A DNA stretch of 49,082 nucleotides from Clostridiales bacterium. Lineage in GTDB: Bacteria; Bacillota; Clostridia; Caldicoprobacterales; DTU083. The DNA lies in the NCBI GenBank assembly GCA_012842605.1, contig DUSN01000077.1, forward strand, positions 1 through 49,082. The letters run 5' to 3'. Every line of letters begins with the position of its first letter. Position 1 is the first letter of the stretch. Below the pieces are notes generated by a model. The model saw only the letters and a program-made list of their open reading frames with translations. It was not told the origin of the DNA and did not search any database. This document shows, in pieces, positions 26,090-34,225 of the stretch. A program made the position numbers and the translations under genes.

Positions 26090-26118
26090 TTGACGCTAAA
26101 GCAAATATTTTATATAGT
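26090..26118 (+). promoter_or_regulatory. Promoter of the PMI-ROK-RpiR-isomerase operon
   Basis: TTGACG (26090-26095) and TATAGT (26113-26118) are separated by exactly 17 bases, and a strong AGGAGGT ribosome site follows before the first gene. It is in the divergent region shared with the ABC/glycosidase unit, so RpiR-type control of both directions is plausible. Confidence 0.65.
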
Positions 26119-26204
26119 AGATATAGATATATATCCTTGATAATACTACTATAATCACAAATATACACAGCAGCACAACACAATAAATCTTAGGAGGTAA
26201 AGCC

Positions 26205-28052
26205 ATGAGCTTTATGTTTAATCCCTTTCCGTACGATGACCCTACAGCTGTTAATCATATCGAATTCAGCCAAGATTTGTGCAAAACTATAACTGACAGT
26301 TCATATGCTACAGCCGTGACAATAGCAGAAAAAGCCAAGAAAATACTTTCAGACAGCCCTAATTGCATTATAGGCATAGACGGATACATAAGTGCACCAT
26401 TCGAGCAGTTTGCGGGTCTGCTTTCCATATCATTCGCACAACAGGGAATAAAAGTCAGAACAATATCTACAACCACTCTATATCTTGACAGTGATATATT
26501 AGACAAAAAGCTTCTTCCTTATCTGCCTGAAGACAGAGTAACAGATCCTGTTCTCTTGTTTGGTTCACGCTATGAAGAAGGATATGAAGGCTTAATGGAT
26601 CAAAGAAAAATTGAGGAACTAGTAAATACAATGCAAAGATTCATCAATACAGCCGGCGGTGTATTAATAGTATACGGGAACGGTGCCCTGATAGATTCTT
26701 TGCGTTCATTTTATAATATGAAGCTGTATATAGATGTAACTCCAAAACGTGCCATTCTGAATATCCGTAATGGATCCTGCGGCAACCTGGGAGCTGCTGA
26801 GCGCAAGTCGATCAATGAAATGCTGAGACGCAGCTATTATGTAGATTTCGAAACTGCTGCTGCACATAGAGGATATCTTATTCGCAGGAATGAAATTGAT
26901 TATTATCTCACCGGTGATAATCCCCTATCTGTTCAGCTTATTCCACTGCCTACATTAAAAGCTCTTTTTGACGTAATGGTTACCTACCCTCTGCGCTGCA
27001 GACCGGTTTATATTGAGGGGGTATGGGGTGGATTCTATATAAAACGCCTTCGTAATCTTCCTGAAGAGATGAGAAATTGTGCATGGGTGTTTGACTTAAT
27101 TCCTATGGAAGTATCTATAGTTGCAGACTTGGGCGGCAAACAGCTTGAATTTCCGTTCTATTGTTTTGTTCAAACTGTTGGTCCGAAATTAATGGGTAAA
27201 AAGCCCGCTGAAAAATTTAACGGTTATTTCCCAATACGGTTTAATTATGATGATACCTTCCATTCCAGTGGAAATATGTCTATCCAGGTACATCCTGATG
27301 AAGAATATGTAAAGAAAAATAACAATGAACTTGGTCGTCAGGATGAGAGCTACTATATTGTTGTCGCCAGTCAGCAATCCAAGACCTATTGCGGATTTAA
27401 AAACAACATAGATGTGGAAGAATTCGTTGAAAAAGCGCGGCAGGCTGAAAAATACGGCATTCCTTTTGATCATGATGCATATGTAAACTCTGTGCCTACC
27501 AGGCCGGGAATGCAGTTTTTACTGCCGGCAGGTACAATTCATGCCTCCGGCCGAAATCAAGTTGTCCTGGAAATTGGCAGTTTGACTATTGGATCCTATA
27601 CCTATAAGTTATATGATTATCTGCGTAAGGATTTAAATGGCAAGCGTCGTCCAATTCACATTTATCATGGTGATAAAGTACTGCGACGCGATTACAGGGA
27701 GGACTGGGTAATGGCAAACCTGGTTCAGCAGCCTCGCATTGTGAGGGAGCATAAAGACTATAAGGAAATTATAGTGGGTGAGCACGATCTTATATATTTC
27801 AGCCTGCGTAATGTTATTTTTAGCAATAAATATGAAGATGAAACTTCAGACCGCTTCCATGTACTGGTATTGGTAGATGGTGAGAAATGCTTGATACGGT
27901 CATTGGTAAATCCTAACCGGTATTATGAGCAGAATTATCTTGATACAATCATTATTCCTGCAGAATTTGGTCCTTATGAGGTAATTAACTTAGGCGTAGG
28001 AATTGTTACCATGCATAAAACATTACTCAGGGATGGATATGAAAATGATTAA
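26205..28052 (+). CDS. Class I mannose-6-phosphate isomerase-like protein with N-terminal degenerate kinase-like domain
   Basis: This 615-aa protein has two parts. The C-terminal half (about 255-615) is a type I phosphomannose-isomerase cupin domain: NMSIQVHPDEEYVKK supplies the metal-binding Gln-x-His, with a second site in FLLPAGTIHASGRNQVVLEIG. The N-terminal half resembles a uridine-kinase-like P-loop domain, with CIIGIDGYISAPFEQFAGLL where a Walker A motif would be; the GK(S/T) residues are absent, so ATP binding is doubtful. Normal phosphomannose isomerases are about 300-400 aa. AGGAGGT lies before the ATG. First gene of the plus-strand sugar operon. The substrate need not be mannose-6-phosphate. 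Confidence 0.8.
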   Translation: MSFMFNPFPYDDPTAVNHIEFSQDLCKTITDSSYATAVTIAEKAKKILSDSPNCIIGIDGYISAPFEQFAGLLSISFAQQGIKVRTISTTTLYLDSDILDKKLLPYLPEDRVTDPVLLFGSRYEEGYEGLMDQRKIEELVNTMQRFINTAGGVLIVYGNGALIDSLRSFYNMKLYIDVTPKRAILNIRNGSCGNLGAAERKSINEMLRRSYYVDFETAAAHRGYLIRRNEIDYYLTGDNPLSVQLIPLPTLKALFDVMVTYPLRCRPVYIEGVWGGFYIKRLRNLPEEMRNCAWVFDLIPMEVSIVADLGGKQLEFPFYCFVQTVGPKLMGKKPAEKFNGYFPIRFNYDDTFHSSGNMSIQVHPDEEYVKKNNNELGRQDESYYIVVASQQSKTYCGFKNNIDVEEFVEKARQAEKYGIPFDHDAYVNSVPTRPGMQFLLPAGTIHASGRNQVVLEIGSLTIGSYTYKLYDYLRKDLNGKRRPIHIYHGDKVLRRDYREDWVMANLVQQPRIVREHKDYKEIIVGEHDLIYFSLRNVIFSNKYEDETSDRFHVLVLVDGEKCLIRSLVNPNRYYEQNYLDTIIIPAEFGPYEVINLGVGIVTMHKTLLRDGYEND

Positions 28053-28953
28053 TGAAAACAGCTGTTGTTTAGCCATTGATGCCGGAGGAAGCTATTTGAA
28101 GGCTGCCCTTATTAAAGTTGACGGTTGCATAGTGCCAGATAGTTTTGTTAAAATGCCTATAGAATCGAATGGCACCGTTGACCAAATTAAAGAGGTATAT
28201 ACCAATACAGCCAGGTTAGGTGCGGAGAAAGCGAGACAGCACAGTCTCAATCTGGCAGGAGTAGGAGTGTCCACCCCAGGCCCCTTCAACTACATTGATG
28301 GAATCAGCCTTATGAAACATAAGTATTCTTCCATATACGGTATTCCTATACGGCCTTGGATTGAGAATGAAACCGGTAAAATACCTATACTGTTCCTTCA
28401 CGACTCTACTGCATTTATTCTGGGTGCTACTTTCAAAGGCAGGTACTCTGATTTTAAGAGAATTGCAGGGGTTATCATAGGTACCGGCCTGGGCTTTGCT
28501 TCCATGTTTGATTCCAAGGTATACAACAATCCTCAAGGCGGTCCGGGTATTAGCATATTTGCCCGGCAGTATAGAGAAGGCACAGCAGAGGAATATGTGT
28601 CCCGGAGGGCAATTATAAGACAATACAGGAATATGGTTCCCCAGGCTGATGAGAAAATCGATGTTCTGGATATTTCCATATTAGCACGTGCCGGAAATAC
28701 TAAGGCAAAAAAAGTATTCCTTGACTTAGGCAGTCATCTTGCAGAAATTTTGCACGATATATTATTTGAATATAAATTTCAATGTCTGTTGCTAGGCGGG
28801 GCTATATCAAAATCAGCTGACCTGTTTCTGCCGTTACTTTCCCAAAAACTGGCTGATATTCCTTCTCTTAAGTTAATTGAGCAAATTGAAGATATTGATA
28901 ATGCTCCATTATTGGGAGCGGCTCAAGCATTATTCAGCAAAAATATTAAATAA
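28039..28953 (+). CDS. ROK-family sugar kinase
   Basis: This roughly 304-aa protein begins with the phosphate-binding strand CCLAIDAGGSYLKAALI and has GVGVSTPGPFNY. A catalytic-Asp region LFLHDSTAFILGA and the ROK segment GVIIGTGLGFASMF follow. The zinc-binding CxCGxxGCxE motif of many ROK proteins is absent. Several in-frame ATGs overlap the end of the preceding gene; I prefer 28039, six bases after AGGG. There is no DNA-binding domain, so it is a kinase, not a ROK repressor. It would phosphorylate the hexose handled by the neighbouring isomerases. Confidence 0.82.
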   Translation: MKMINENSCCLAIDAGGSYLKAALIKVDGCIVPDSFVKMPIESNGTVDQIKEVYTNTARLGAEKARQHSLNLAGVGVSTPGPFNYIDGISLMKHKYSSIYGIPIRPWIENETGKIPILFLHDSTAFILGATFKGRYSDFKRIAGVIIGTGLGFASMFDSKVYNNPQGGPGISIFARQYREGTAEEYVSRRAIIRQYRNMVPQADEKIDVLDISILARAGNTKAKKVFLDLGSHLAEILHDILFEYKFQCLLLGGAISKSADLFLPLLSQKLADIPSLKLIEQIEDIDNAPLLGAAQALFSKNIK

Positions 28954-28967
28954 GGAGTTGTTACCTT

Positions 28968-29831
28968 GTGTCTGGCTGTTGCTTACGATTAAAAGAATTA
29001 ATGGAGTCACTTTCTCCAAAGGAACAACAAGTTGCATCATTTATAATTGAATATCCTAATGAAGTAATAAGTATGTCCATAGACGAATTAGCTTCTGCCT
29101 GTGGAACCAGCAGTTCTTCTGTTGTACGATTGTGCAAATCAGCAGGCTACTCAGGATTTAAAGAATTATGCCGTGTTCTTTCAACTGACCTTGTCATAAG
29201 CCAGTCAGAAGCTATAACCTATAATGATGTACGTCCGGGGGATTCTATTGAATCTATTGTCCATAGCGTATGTATGAGTAATATGAAATCTATTGAAAAT
29301 ACTATGTCTTTGATTAAAGTTTCAGAATTGGAACAAGCCGTTGAAGCTATTGAGGCAGCTAAACGAATAGACTTTTACGGGATTGGTACATCAGGCAATG
29401 TTGCTATGGATGCACACAACAAGTTTATGAGGATTAATAAAATCTCTATGTCAAGTACTGATCCTCATAATCAGATTCTTTCCGCTTCATCCTTGCAAAA
29501 AGGAGATGTTGCAGTTCTGATATCTTATTCAGGTGACACTAAAGATATACTGGATACCGCTAACGTTGTAAAACAGACAGAGGCTACCTTAATCAGTCTA
29601 ACACGCTACAGCAAGAACCCTTTAAGTGAAAGGGCTGATATCCGTTTGTACTCCTCATCATCTGAGCCTTTGATTCGTAGCGGCGCAATGGGGTCTCGTA
29701 TTGGTCAGTTAACTGTTATAGATATTTTGTATACAGCAATAGTCAGCAGAAACTACGATTTTGTAAAACATTATTTGGATAGAACCAGACTTACAACCTC
29801 TCAAAAGCATATTCGTTCTCAGCCTCTGTAA
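28968..29831 (+). CDS. MurR/RpiR-family transcriptional regulator
   Basis: This 287-aa protein has an N-terminal HTH_6 domain (about 5-80, LMESLSPKEQQVASFIIEYP and SIDELASACGTSSSSVVRLC). A C-terminal SIS sugar-phosphate-binding domain (about 110-260) contains IDFYGIGTSGNVAMDAHNKF and ISYSGDTKDIL. It starts with GTG at 28968, about 10 bases after AAGGAG. Lying between a ROK kinase and an isomerase gene, it probably senses the phosphorylated sugar made by this operon. Confidence 0.9.
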   Translation: MSGCCLRLKELMESLSPKEQQVASFIIEYPNEVISMSIDELASACGTSSSSVVRLCKSAGYSGFKELCRVLSTDLVISQSEAITYNDVRPGDSIESIVHSVCMSNMKSIENTMSLIKVSELEQAVEAIEAAKRIDFYGIGTSGNVAMDAHNKFMRINKISMSSTDPHNQILSASSLQKGDVAVLISYSGDTKDILDTANVVKQTEATLISLTRYSKNPLSERADIRLYSSSSEPLIRSGAMGSRIGQLTVIDILYTAIVSRNYDFVKHYLDRTRLTTSQKHIRSQPL

Positions 29832-29929
29832 TTCCGCAATATGCTTCCGCTGCTGAATACCGATATATTAAATCATTAAATAAAGCTTAAACAATATCGT
29901 CGTATCTCACTCGAAAGGAGAAGAAAATA

Positions 29930-31354
29930 ATGAAAAACAGTGACAGGAAACCACTGGTAGGAGTTTTATTAATAACCACTCCTCGTTTTCGAAATCTGGG
30001 TGAGAATACAGAGCATGGATACTACTGGGAAAGAAAGGAAAAAGAATCACAGCGCATTCTTGAAAGGTTTCATTTTGCAGATACTGTCTTTCCAGGTATT
30101 GTTTATACACGGGATGATATTATAAAAGCAATACATTTATTTAAAAGCAAAAATGTTGATATGGTTTTTGCTCACTTCCTATCCTGGTCGGATGATTTTG
30201 CATGGATCCGCTTTCTTAGAGATATTGGTGAAATGCCAATACTTTTCGCAGCCATCACACGAGATAATCCAGGTTTTGAAGACTCCCTGACAGAAGATCG
30301 TTTCATAGAATTTTTATCCGCAGGCGGATTGGTTGGAGCACTGGAAGCATCCGGTTCTATTGCTCGCTTTAATCGGCCAATGATGCATACTGTTATAGGT
30401 TCTTTGGATGAGGTGATGAAAAAAGCACATGAAATGGCTCAGGCAGCCTTGATACGTTCATTGCTGCGTCAGGTGTCCTTTGGACTTCTTCCTTCACTCA
30501 ACGAGGTAATGTGGTCTACCTATGTGGATGCATATGATCTTTTTATGAAAGCCGGTCCTGAGCTTCGCTTTTTGTCAGTAGCTGAGCTGGAAGAAGTCAT
30601 ACAGCAAATCCCTCATGAAAAAACAACAGATGTTATGAACCGGATACTGGACAGTTATCCTAATGATGGTCAGATAAATAAAGAAAAAATGTTTGCTTCA
30701 GTAGAAGCATCTCTGGGTCTGGAGGAAATATGCCGTAAAAATGATGTGGAACTTTTGGTATTAAATGATGTTGACCAGATGCTATTACGTAGAATAGGTT
30801 TACGCCCCGGATTTACACCTTGTCCAGGCACAAACGATATTATGGTAGTTCCGGAAGGTGACATTGGCGGAGGTCTTGCCTGCTATATACTAAAAAAACT
30901 TTCAAAAAAGCATGTTAACTTTATTGAACCGTTTTATATCGACAAGCGGACAGGACTCTTTGCAGCTGGTCATGCAGGCCCAAATGACTATACAGATCCG
31001 GACAGCAGTACTATCTTATCGATAGATACACGTTTCGCCAAATCCAATTATAAACATGCCGGTGCACCTTTTGCCTGGAATGTAATCGCTCCCGGAGAAA
31101 AGACGATTGTCCATATTTCATATAGTAACGGACGATTCAAAATGGTATGCAGCATCGTCGAAGCTGTTAAAACAAAGCATTTCTTAGCCGGGTATTCCCA
31201 CAGTTTATTCAGAAGTGCAATCCCTGCAGAAGAATTTTTTGGCAAGTTAATCAATGTTGGTGTTACACAGCATTACGGAATTACAGGAGGCAATTATTTA
31301 AATGAACTCACTATACTGGCAAATTTGCTGAATTTTGATCTTACAGTGATATAG
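29930..31354 (+). CDS. L-fucose/L-arabinose isomerase-family protein
   Basis: This 474-aa protein has the family's N-terminal alpha/beta domain (PLVGVLLITTPRFRNLGEN). The C-terminal portion carries Glu in VVPEGDIGGGLACYIL, His in FAAGHAGPNDY and His in VTQHYGITGG, matching the Glu/His metal ligands of arabinose/fucose isomerases in order. It would interconvert an aldose and ketose. AAAGGAGA precedes the ATG. It is the last enzyme gene of the sugar operon; together with the ROK kinase and PMI-like protein it could channel one aldose into glycolysis. Exact sugar unknown. Confidence 0.78.
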   Translation: MKNSDRKPLVGVLLITTPRFRNLGENTEHGYYWERKEKESQRILERFHFADTVFPGIVYTRDDIIKAIHLFKSKNVDMVFAHFLSWSDDFAWIRFLRDIGEMPILFAAITRDNPGFEDSLTEDRFIEFLSAGGLVGALEASGSIARFNRPMMHTVIGSLDEVMKKAHEMAQAALIRSLLRQVSFGLLPSLNEVMWSTYVDAYDLFMKAGPELRFLSVAELEEVIQQIPHEKTTDVMNRILDSYPNDGQINKEKMFASVEASLGLEEICRKNDVELLVLNDVDQMLLRRIGLRPGFTPCPGTNDIMVVPEGDIGGGLACYILKKLSKKHVNFIEPFYIDKRTGLFAAGHAGPNDYTDPDSSTILSIDTRFAKSNYKHAGAPFAWNVIAPGEKTIVHISYSNGRFKMVCSIVEAVKTKHFLAGYSHSLFRSAIPAEEFFGKLINVGVTQHYGITGGNYLNELTILANLLNFDLTVI

Positions 31355-31453
31355 TATCAGACCTCAGACTACCATTGCTTAGCTGCTAAAAAATTACTAT
31401 TTGAATTTTACTTGATTCTGATTTGGCCGAATACACAGCAAAGTGGTGAAGTG

Positions 31454-32314
31454 ATGTTTCTTTTTATTATTTTTCTGTCTTTTATCGCAGCAAGCAAGGC
31501 GTGTTTGCAGGGGCTGTATGTACGCAAATCAATCAGAAACACTACAGATGTCATTCTGTATAATGCTTTAGTATTTACTGTAGTTGTTATTGTTTTTACT
31601 GTTGTTTTTGGATTCAAAATACCATCATTCACTACATTGATATACGGACTTTTTTTCGGGCTGTTCAGTGTATTTTTTCAAATTTGTTATGTTAAAGCAT
31701 TAGGTATGGGACCGGTATCTCTCACTGTCCTGCTTTCAAATCTCCATTTGATTATTCCGATCACAGTGTCTGCCTTTTTGTACGGAGAAATACCAACAGT
31801 GATACAAATGATTGGAGTTTTTTTTCTGCTCCTTTGTTTCTTAATGCTTATTAAAAAAGATGATAATAAAAAGGTAAGCATAATATGGTTTTTACTGTCA
31901 TTCACCTGCTTTTTATGTGCCGGTCTTTCAGTTGCAATCCAGAAAATCCATCAGCACACTGAGTTTAGCCATGAATACAAAGAATTTATTATTTTCGCAT
32001 ACCTGTTTGCAGCTTTCCTGTCTTATATAATTTTTATTTTTATAAATAAAAAGTCAAAAAAGAGTCTGCTGATTAATTCCAGATTGGTATTTTCCACATC
32101 TTCTATTGCGCTAATATTAGGATTCTATAATACAGCAGTCCTGTATATAAGCGGCAAAATACAAAGTATTATACTAGTTCCCACATTGAATGGGGCATCT
32201 ACTATATTTGCTGCTTTATACAGCATCTTCATATTCAAAGATAAGCTGTCAAGAAAGCAGCTATGGTGTATTATTTTTGGAATCATTTCTATTATTTTAG
32301 TAAGCCAGAGATGA
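31454..32314 (+). CDS. EamA/DMT-superfamily transporter
   Basis: This 286-aa membrane protein consists almost entirely of about ten hydrophobic helices in two EamA-like halves. The first contains LIIPITVSAFLYGEIPTVIQMIGV, and the second ILVPTLNGASTIFAALYSIFIFKDKL. The start is the ATG at 31454, five bases after GGTGA; the open frame extends 14 codons upstream without a ribosome site. It follows the isomerase gene by about 100 bases and may belong to the operon or be independent. Substrate is unknown. Confidence 0.8.
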   Translation: MFLFIIFLSFIAASKACLQGLYVRKSIRNTTDVILYNALVFTVVVIVFTVVFGFKIPSFTTLIYGLFFGLFSVFFQICYVKALGMGPVSLTVLLSNLHLIIPITVSAFLYGEIPTVIQMIGVFFLLLCFLMLIKKDDNKKVSIIWFLLSFTCFLCAGLSVAIQKIHQHTEFSHEYKEFIIFAYLFAAFLSYIIFIFINKKSKKSLLINSRLVFSTSSIALILGFYNTAVLYISGKIQSIILVPTLNGASTIFAALYSIFIFKDKLSRKQLWCIIFGIISIILVSQR

Positions 32315-32404
32315 TTGGTACCAATGTTTTATTATAGTGTATTTTTTCTTCTGGTGGAAATGATATTAATTACCACCATATAGGAAGAAAGGAGACCTTC
32401 AACA

Positions 32405-32830
32405 ATGGACGAACCCAATGTAAGAACACTGGATGAATTGCTTCGAGGAGAGCATATGGCAATACAGGGATATGAAAGCGTAATGCCCGCGCTTAGCGAA
32501 GAGACAAGAAAACAGATCAATGAAATTTTAAGGGATCATAAGGAACATGCCGCAGAACTGTCCGACCGGATTATAGCCCTGGGCGGTGTACCGGATGAAT
32601 CCACGGGCATAGTCGGCATGATGTCTAAAACCAAACTTAAGACAGAAAGCATGCTGCGGGATGAAAAAAGCATTATCAGAAAACTATATGACGGTGAAGA
32701 TCAGGGCATTGCAGCAGTGGAAAAAGTCATTAAAGGGGATCTGGATTCCACAAGCCGGGAACTGGCAGACAAAATCCTTCGCACTGACCATGATCATCTG
32801 AAAAAGCTGCAGCAAATGCTTCACCAATAA
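32405..32830 (+). CDS. Ferritin-like DUF2383 (PA2169-family) four-helix protein
   Basis: This 141-aa, wholly helical protein begins NVRTLDELLRGEHMAIQGYE and continues with RDHKEHAAELSDRI and DHDHLKKLQQML. The spaced Glu and ExxH-like positions fit the ferritin-like DUF2383/PA2169 family, usually linked to stress or metal handling. AAAGGAG precedes the ATG. It stands alone between the EamA gene and the convergent hydF gene. Confidence 0.75.
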   Translation: MDEPNVRTLDELLRGEHMAIQGYESVMPALSEETRKQINEILRDHKEHAAELSDRIIALGGVPDESTGIVGMMSKTKLKTESMLRDEKSIIRKLYDGEDQGIAAVEKVIKGDLDSTSRELADKILRTDHDHLKKLQQMLHQ

Positions 32831-32839
32831 GCAAAATCA

Positions 32840-32897
32840 GGGTTGACCCCTGCACCAGTAAAAATTTATTATACTAAGCTTTATTCCGGGTCAACCC
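32840..32897. repeat. 10-bp inverted repeat enclosing an AT-rich 38-bp spacer between convergent genes
   Basis: GGGTTGACCC (32840-32849) and GGGTCAACCC (32888-32897) are exact inverted copies. On the minus strand the second arm is followed by TGATTTTGC, so it may act as a long-loop terminator for hydF. It could also be a small mobile-element end. Confidence 0.5.
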
Positions 32898-32900
32898 GCT

Positions 32901-32966
32901 TCACATGGCTCGAGTTTATGAAACTGTTGTCCGTGGGCTATTTTAAAAATCACCTGTTCATGGGAA
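32901..32966. repeat. Degenerate repeat, copy A (related to 48801-48870)
   Basis: The block beginning TCACATGGCTCGAGTTTATG aligns without gaps to the block at 48801 (CCACATGGGTCGAGTTGATG), with about 34 of the first 50 positions identical. It lies between the inverted repeat and the hydF stop codon. It is probably a remnant of a dispersed element. Confidence 0.45.
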
Positions 32967-32967
32967 A

Positions 32968-34200
32968 TCATTTCTCGATTTCTGCCAAGATATCCGGGAA
33001 TACAGCAATGCTTCTCTTCAGAATTCCTTTCATATATGAAATTATGATGCCATAATTGGTTATGGGCACATGCTGACGCTCAGCACATTTATAACGGCAT
33101 TTCATCTCCCTTTCATTGAGCATGCAGCCACCGCAGTGAACAATCAGTTTATATTCTGACAAATCATCAGGGAATTCAGTACCTGATGTAAACTTGAAAT
33201 TTATCCGTTTATGGGTATATTCCTTTATCCAGCGCGGAAGCTTTACAGTGCCGATATCGTCACACTGGCGGTGATGAGTGCATCCCTCGGAAATGAGAAC
33301 AGTATCGCCATCCTTAAGGGATTCCAGTGCTTTTACACCTTTTACGGCTATGTCAAGGTTGCCTTTGTATCTCGCAAAAAGTATGGAAAAAGAAGTCAGA
33401 AAAATATCCATGGGCGTTTCAGCCGATACCTTTTCAAACACCTGGCTGTCCGTAATGACAAGTTTTGGCTTTTTTCCGAGATTATTAAGTGTTTCGCTGA
33501 ATTCAGTTTCTTTTACTACAATAGCGGCAGCACCAGTATCCAGAATGTCACGTATAGTCTGCTGCTGCGGCAGTATTAACCGTCCCTTAGGTGCCGCCTT
33601 GTCTATTGGTGTAACAAGGACGACAAAATCCATTGGGGCAATAAGGTCACCCACTATTCTTGCCTTGGCTTCTTCCGTTACAGCCAAAGCTGCGATTCTT
33701 TCCTTCAGTGTTTCAATATTGTACCCTGTTTTGGCGCTTACATAAATTTCGTTATCAGTATTTGGTACTTCCTCCGCTTTCAGATCGGCCCTGTTGCAGG
33801 CAACTGTCAAATCGGCTTTATTATATGCTACTATATAATTGATTTTCTTATCATCAAACAGTGAAATTAACTCTTCATCTTCCTTTGTTTTACCGGCAGC
33901 GGAATCAATTACCAGCACCGCAATATCTGTCTTATTAAGCACCTGGCGGGTTTTTCTCACGCGCAGCTCACCAAGATCCCCTTCATCGTCTATTCCGGGA
34001 GTATCTATAATCACAACGGGGCCAAGGGGAAGCAGTTCCATGGCTTTGTATACGGGATCAGTTGTTGTGCCTTTTACATCCGAAACAACGGCAAGGTTCT
34101 GCCCTGTAACGGCATTTACAAGGCTGGATTTACCTGAGTTCCTCTTTCCGAAAAAGCCAATATGAATACGGTTTGCTGATGGTGTTTCATTCAGTCCCAT
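32968..34200 (-). CDS. hydF: [FeFe]-hydrogenase H-cluster maturation GTPase HydF
   Basis: This 410-aa protein has an N-terminal GTPase domain (P-loop FFGKRNSGKSS at 16-26, switch segment KGTTTDPV, DTPGIDDEG, NKAD). It continues through a middle domain to the C-terminal iron-sulfur scaffold, with Cys307-x-His309 and HCGGC (Cys356, Cys359) as ligands. HydF carries the 2Fe precursor and delivers it to apo-hydrogenase. AGGAGG precedes the ATG. It is the last gene of the TM1266-hydE-hydG-hydF operon, 25 bases after hydG. Confidence 0.97.
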   Translation of the reverse strand: MGLNETPSANRIHIGFFGKRNSGKSSLVNAVTGQNLAVVSDVKGTTTDPVYKAMELLPLGPVVIIDTPGIDDEGDLGELRVRKTRQVLNKTDIAVLVIDSAAGKTKEDEELISLFDDKKINYIVAYNKADLTVACNRADLKAEEVPNTDNEIYVSAKTGYNIETLKERIAALAVTEEAKARIVGDLIAPMDFVVLVTPIDKAAPKGRLILPQQQTIRDILDTGAAAIVVKETEFSETLNNLGKKPKLVITDSQVFEKVSAETPMDIFLTSFSILFARYKGNLDIAVKGVKALESLKDGDTVLISEGCTHHRQCDDIGTVKLPRWIKEYTHKRINFKFTSGTEFPDDLSEYKLIVHCGGCMLNEREMKCRYKCAERQHVPITNYGIIISYMKGILKRSIAVFPDILAEIEK

Positions 34201-34225
34201 ATAATCCTCCTAAATATAATCCTGA

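Noticed and set aside
26119..26160. Possible inverted repeat around the plus-strand promoter (AGTAG ... CTACT)
   Set aside because: The arms are short and imperfect in a very AT-rich stretch, so the match is not convincing as an RpiR operator.
32309..32325. ATTGGTACCAAT followed by GTTTTATT at the end of the EamA gene, looking like a terminator
   Set aside because: The palindrome has no loop and could not form a stable RNA hairpin; at best it is a weak protein-binding site.
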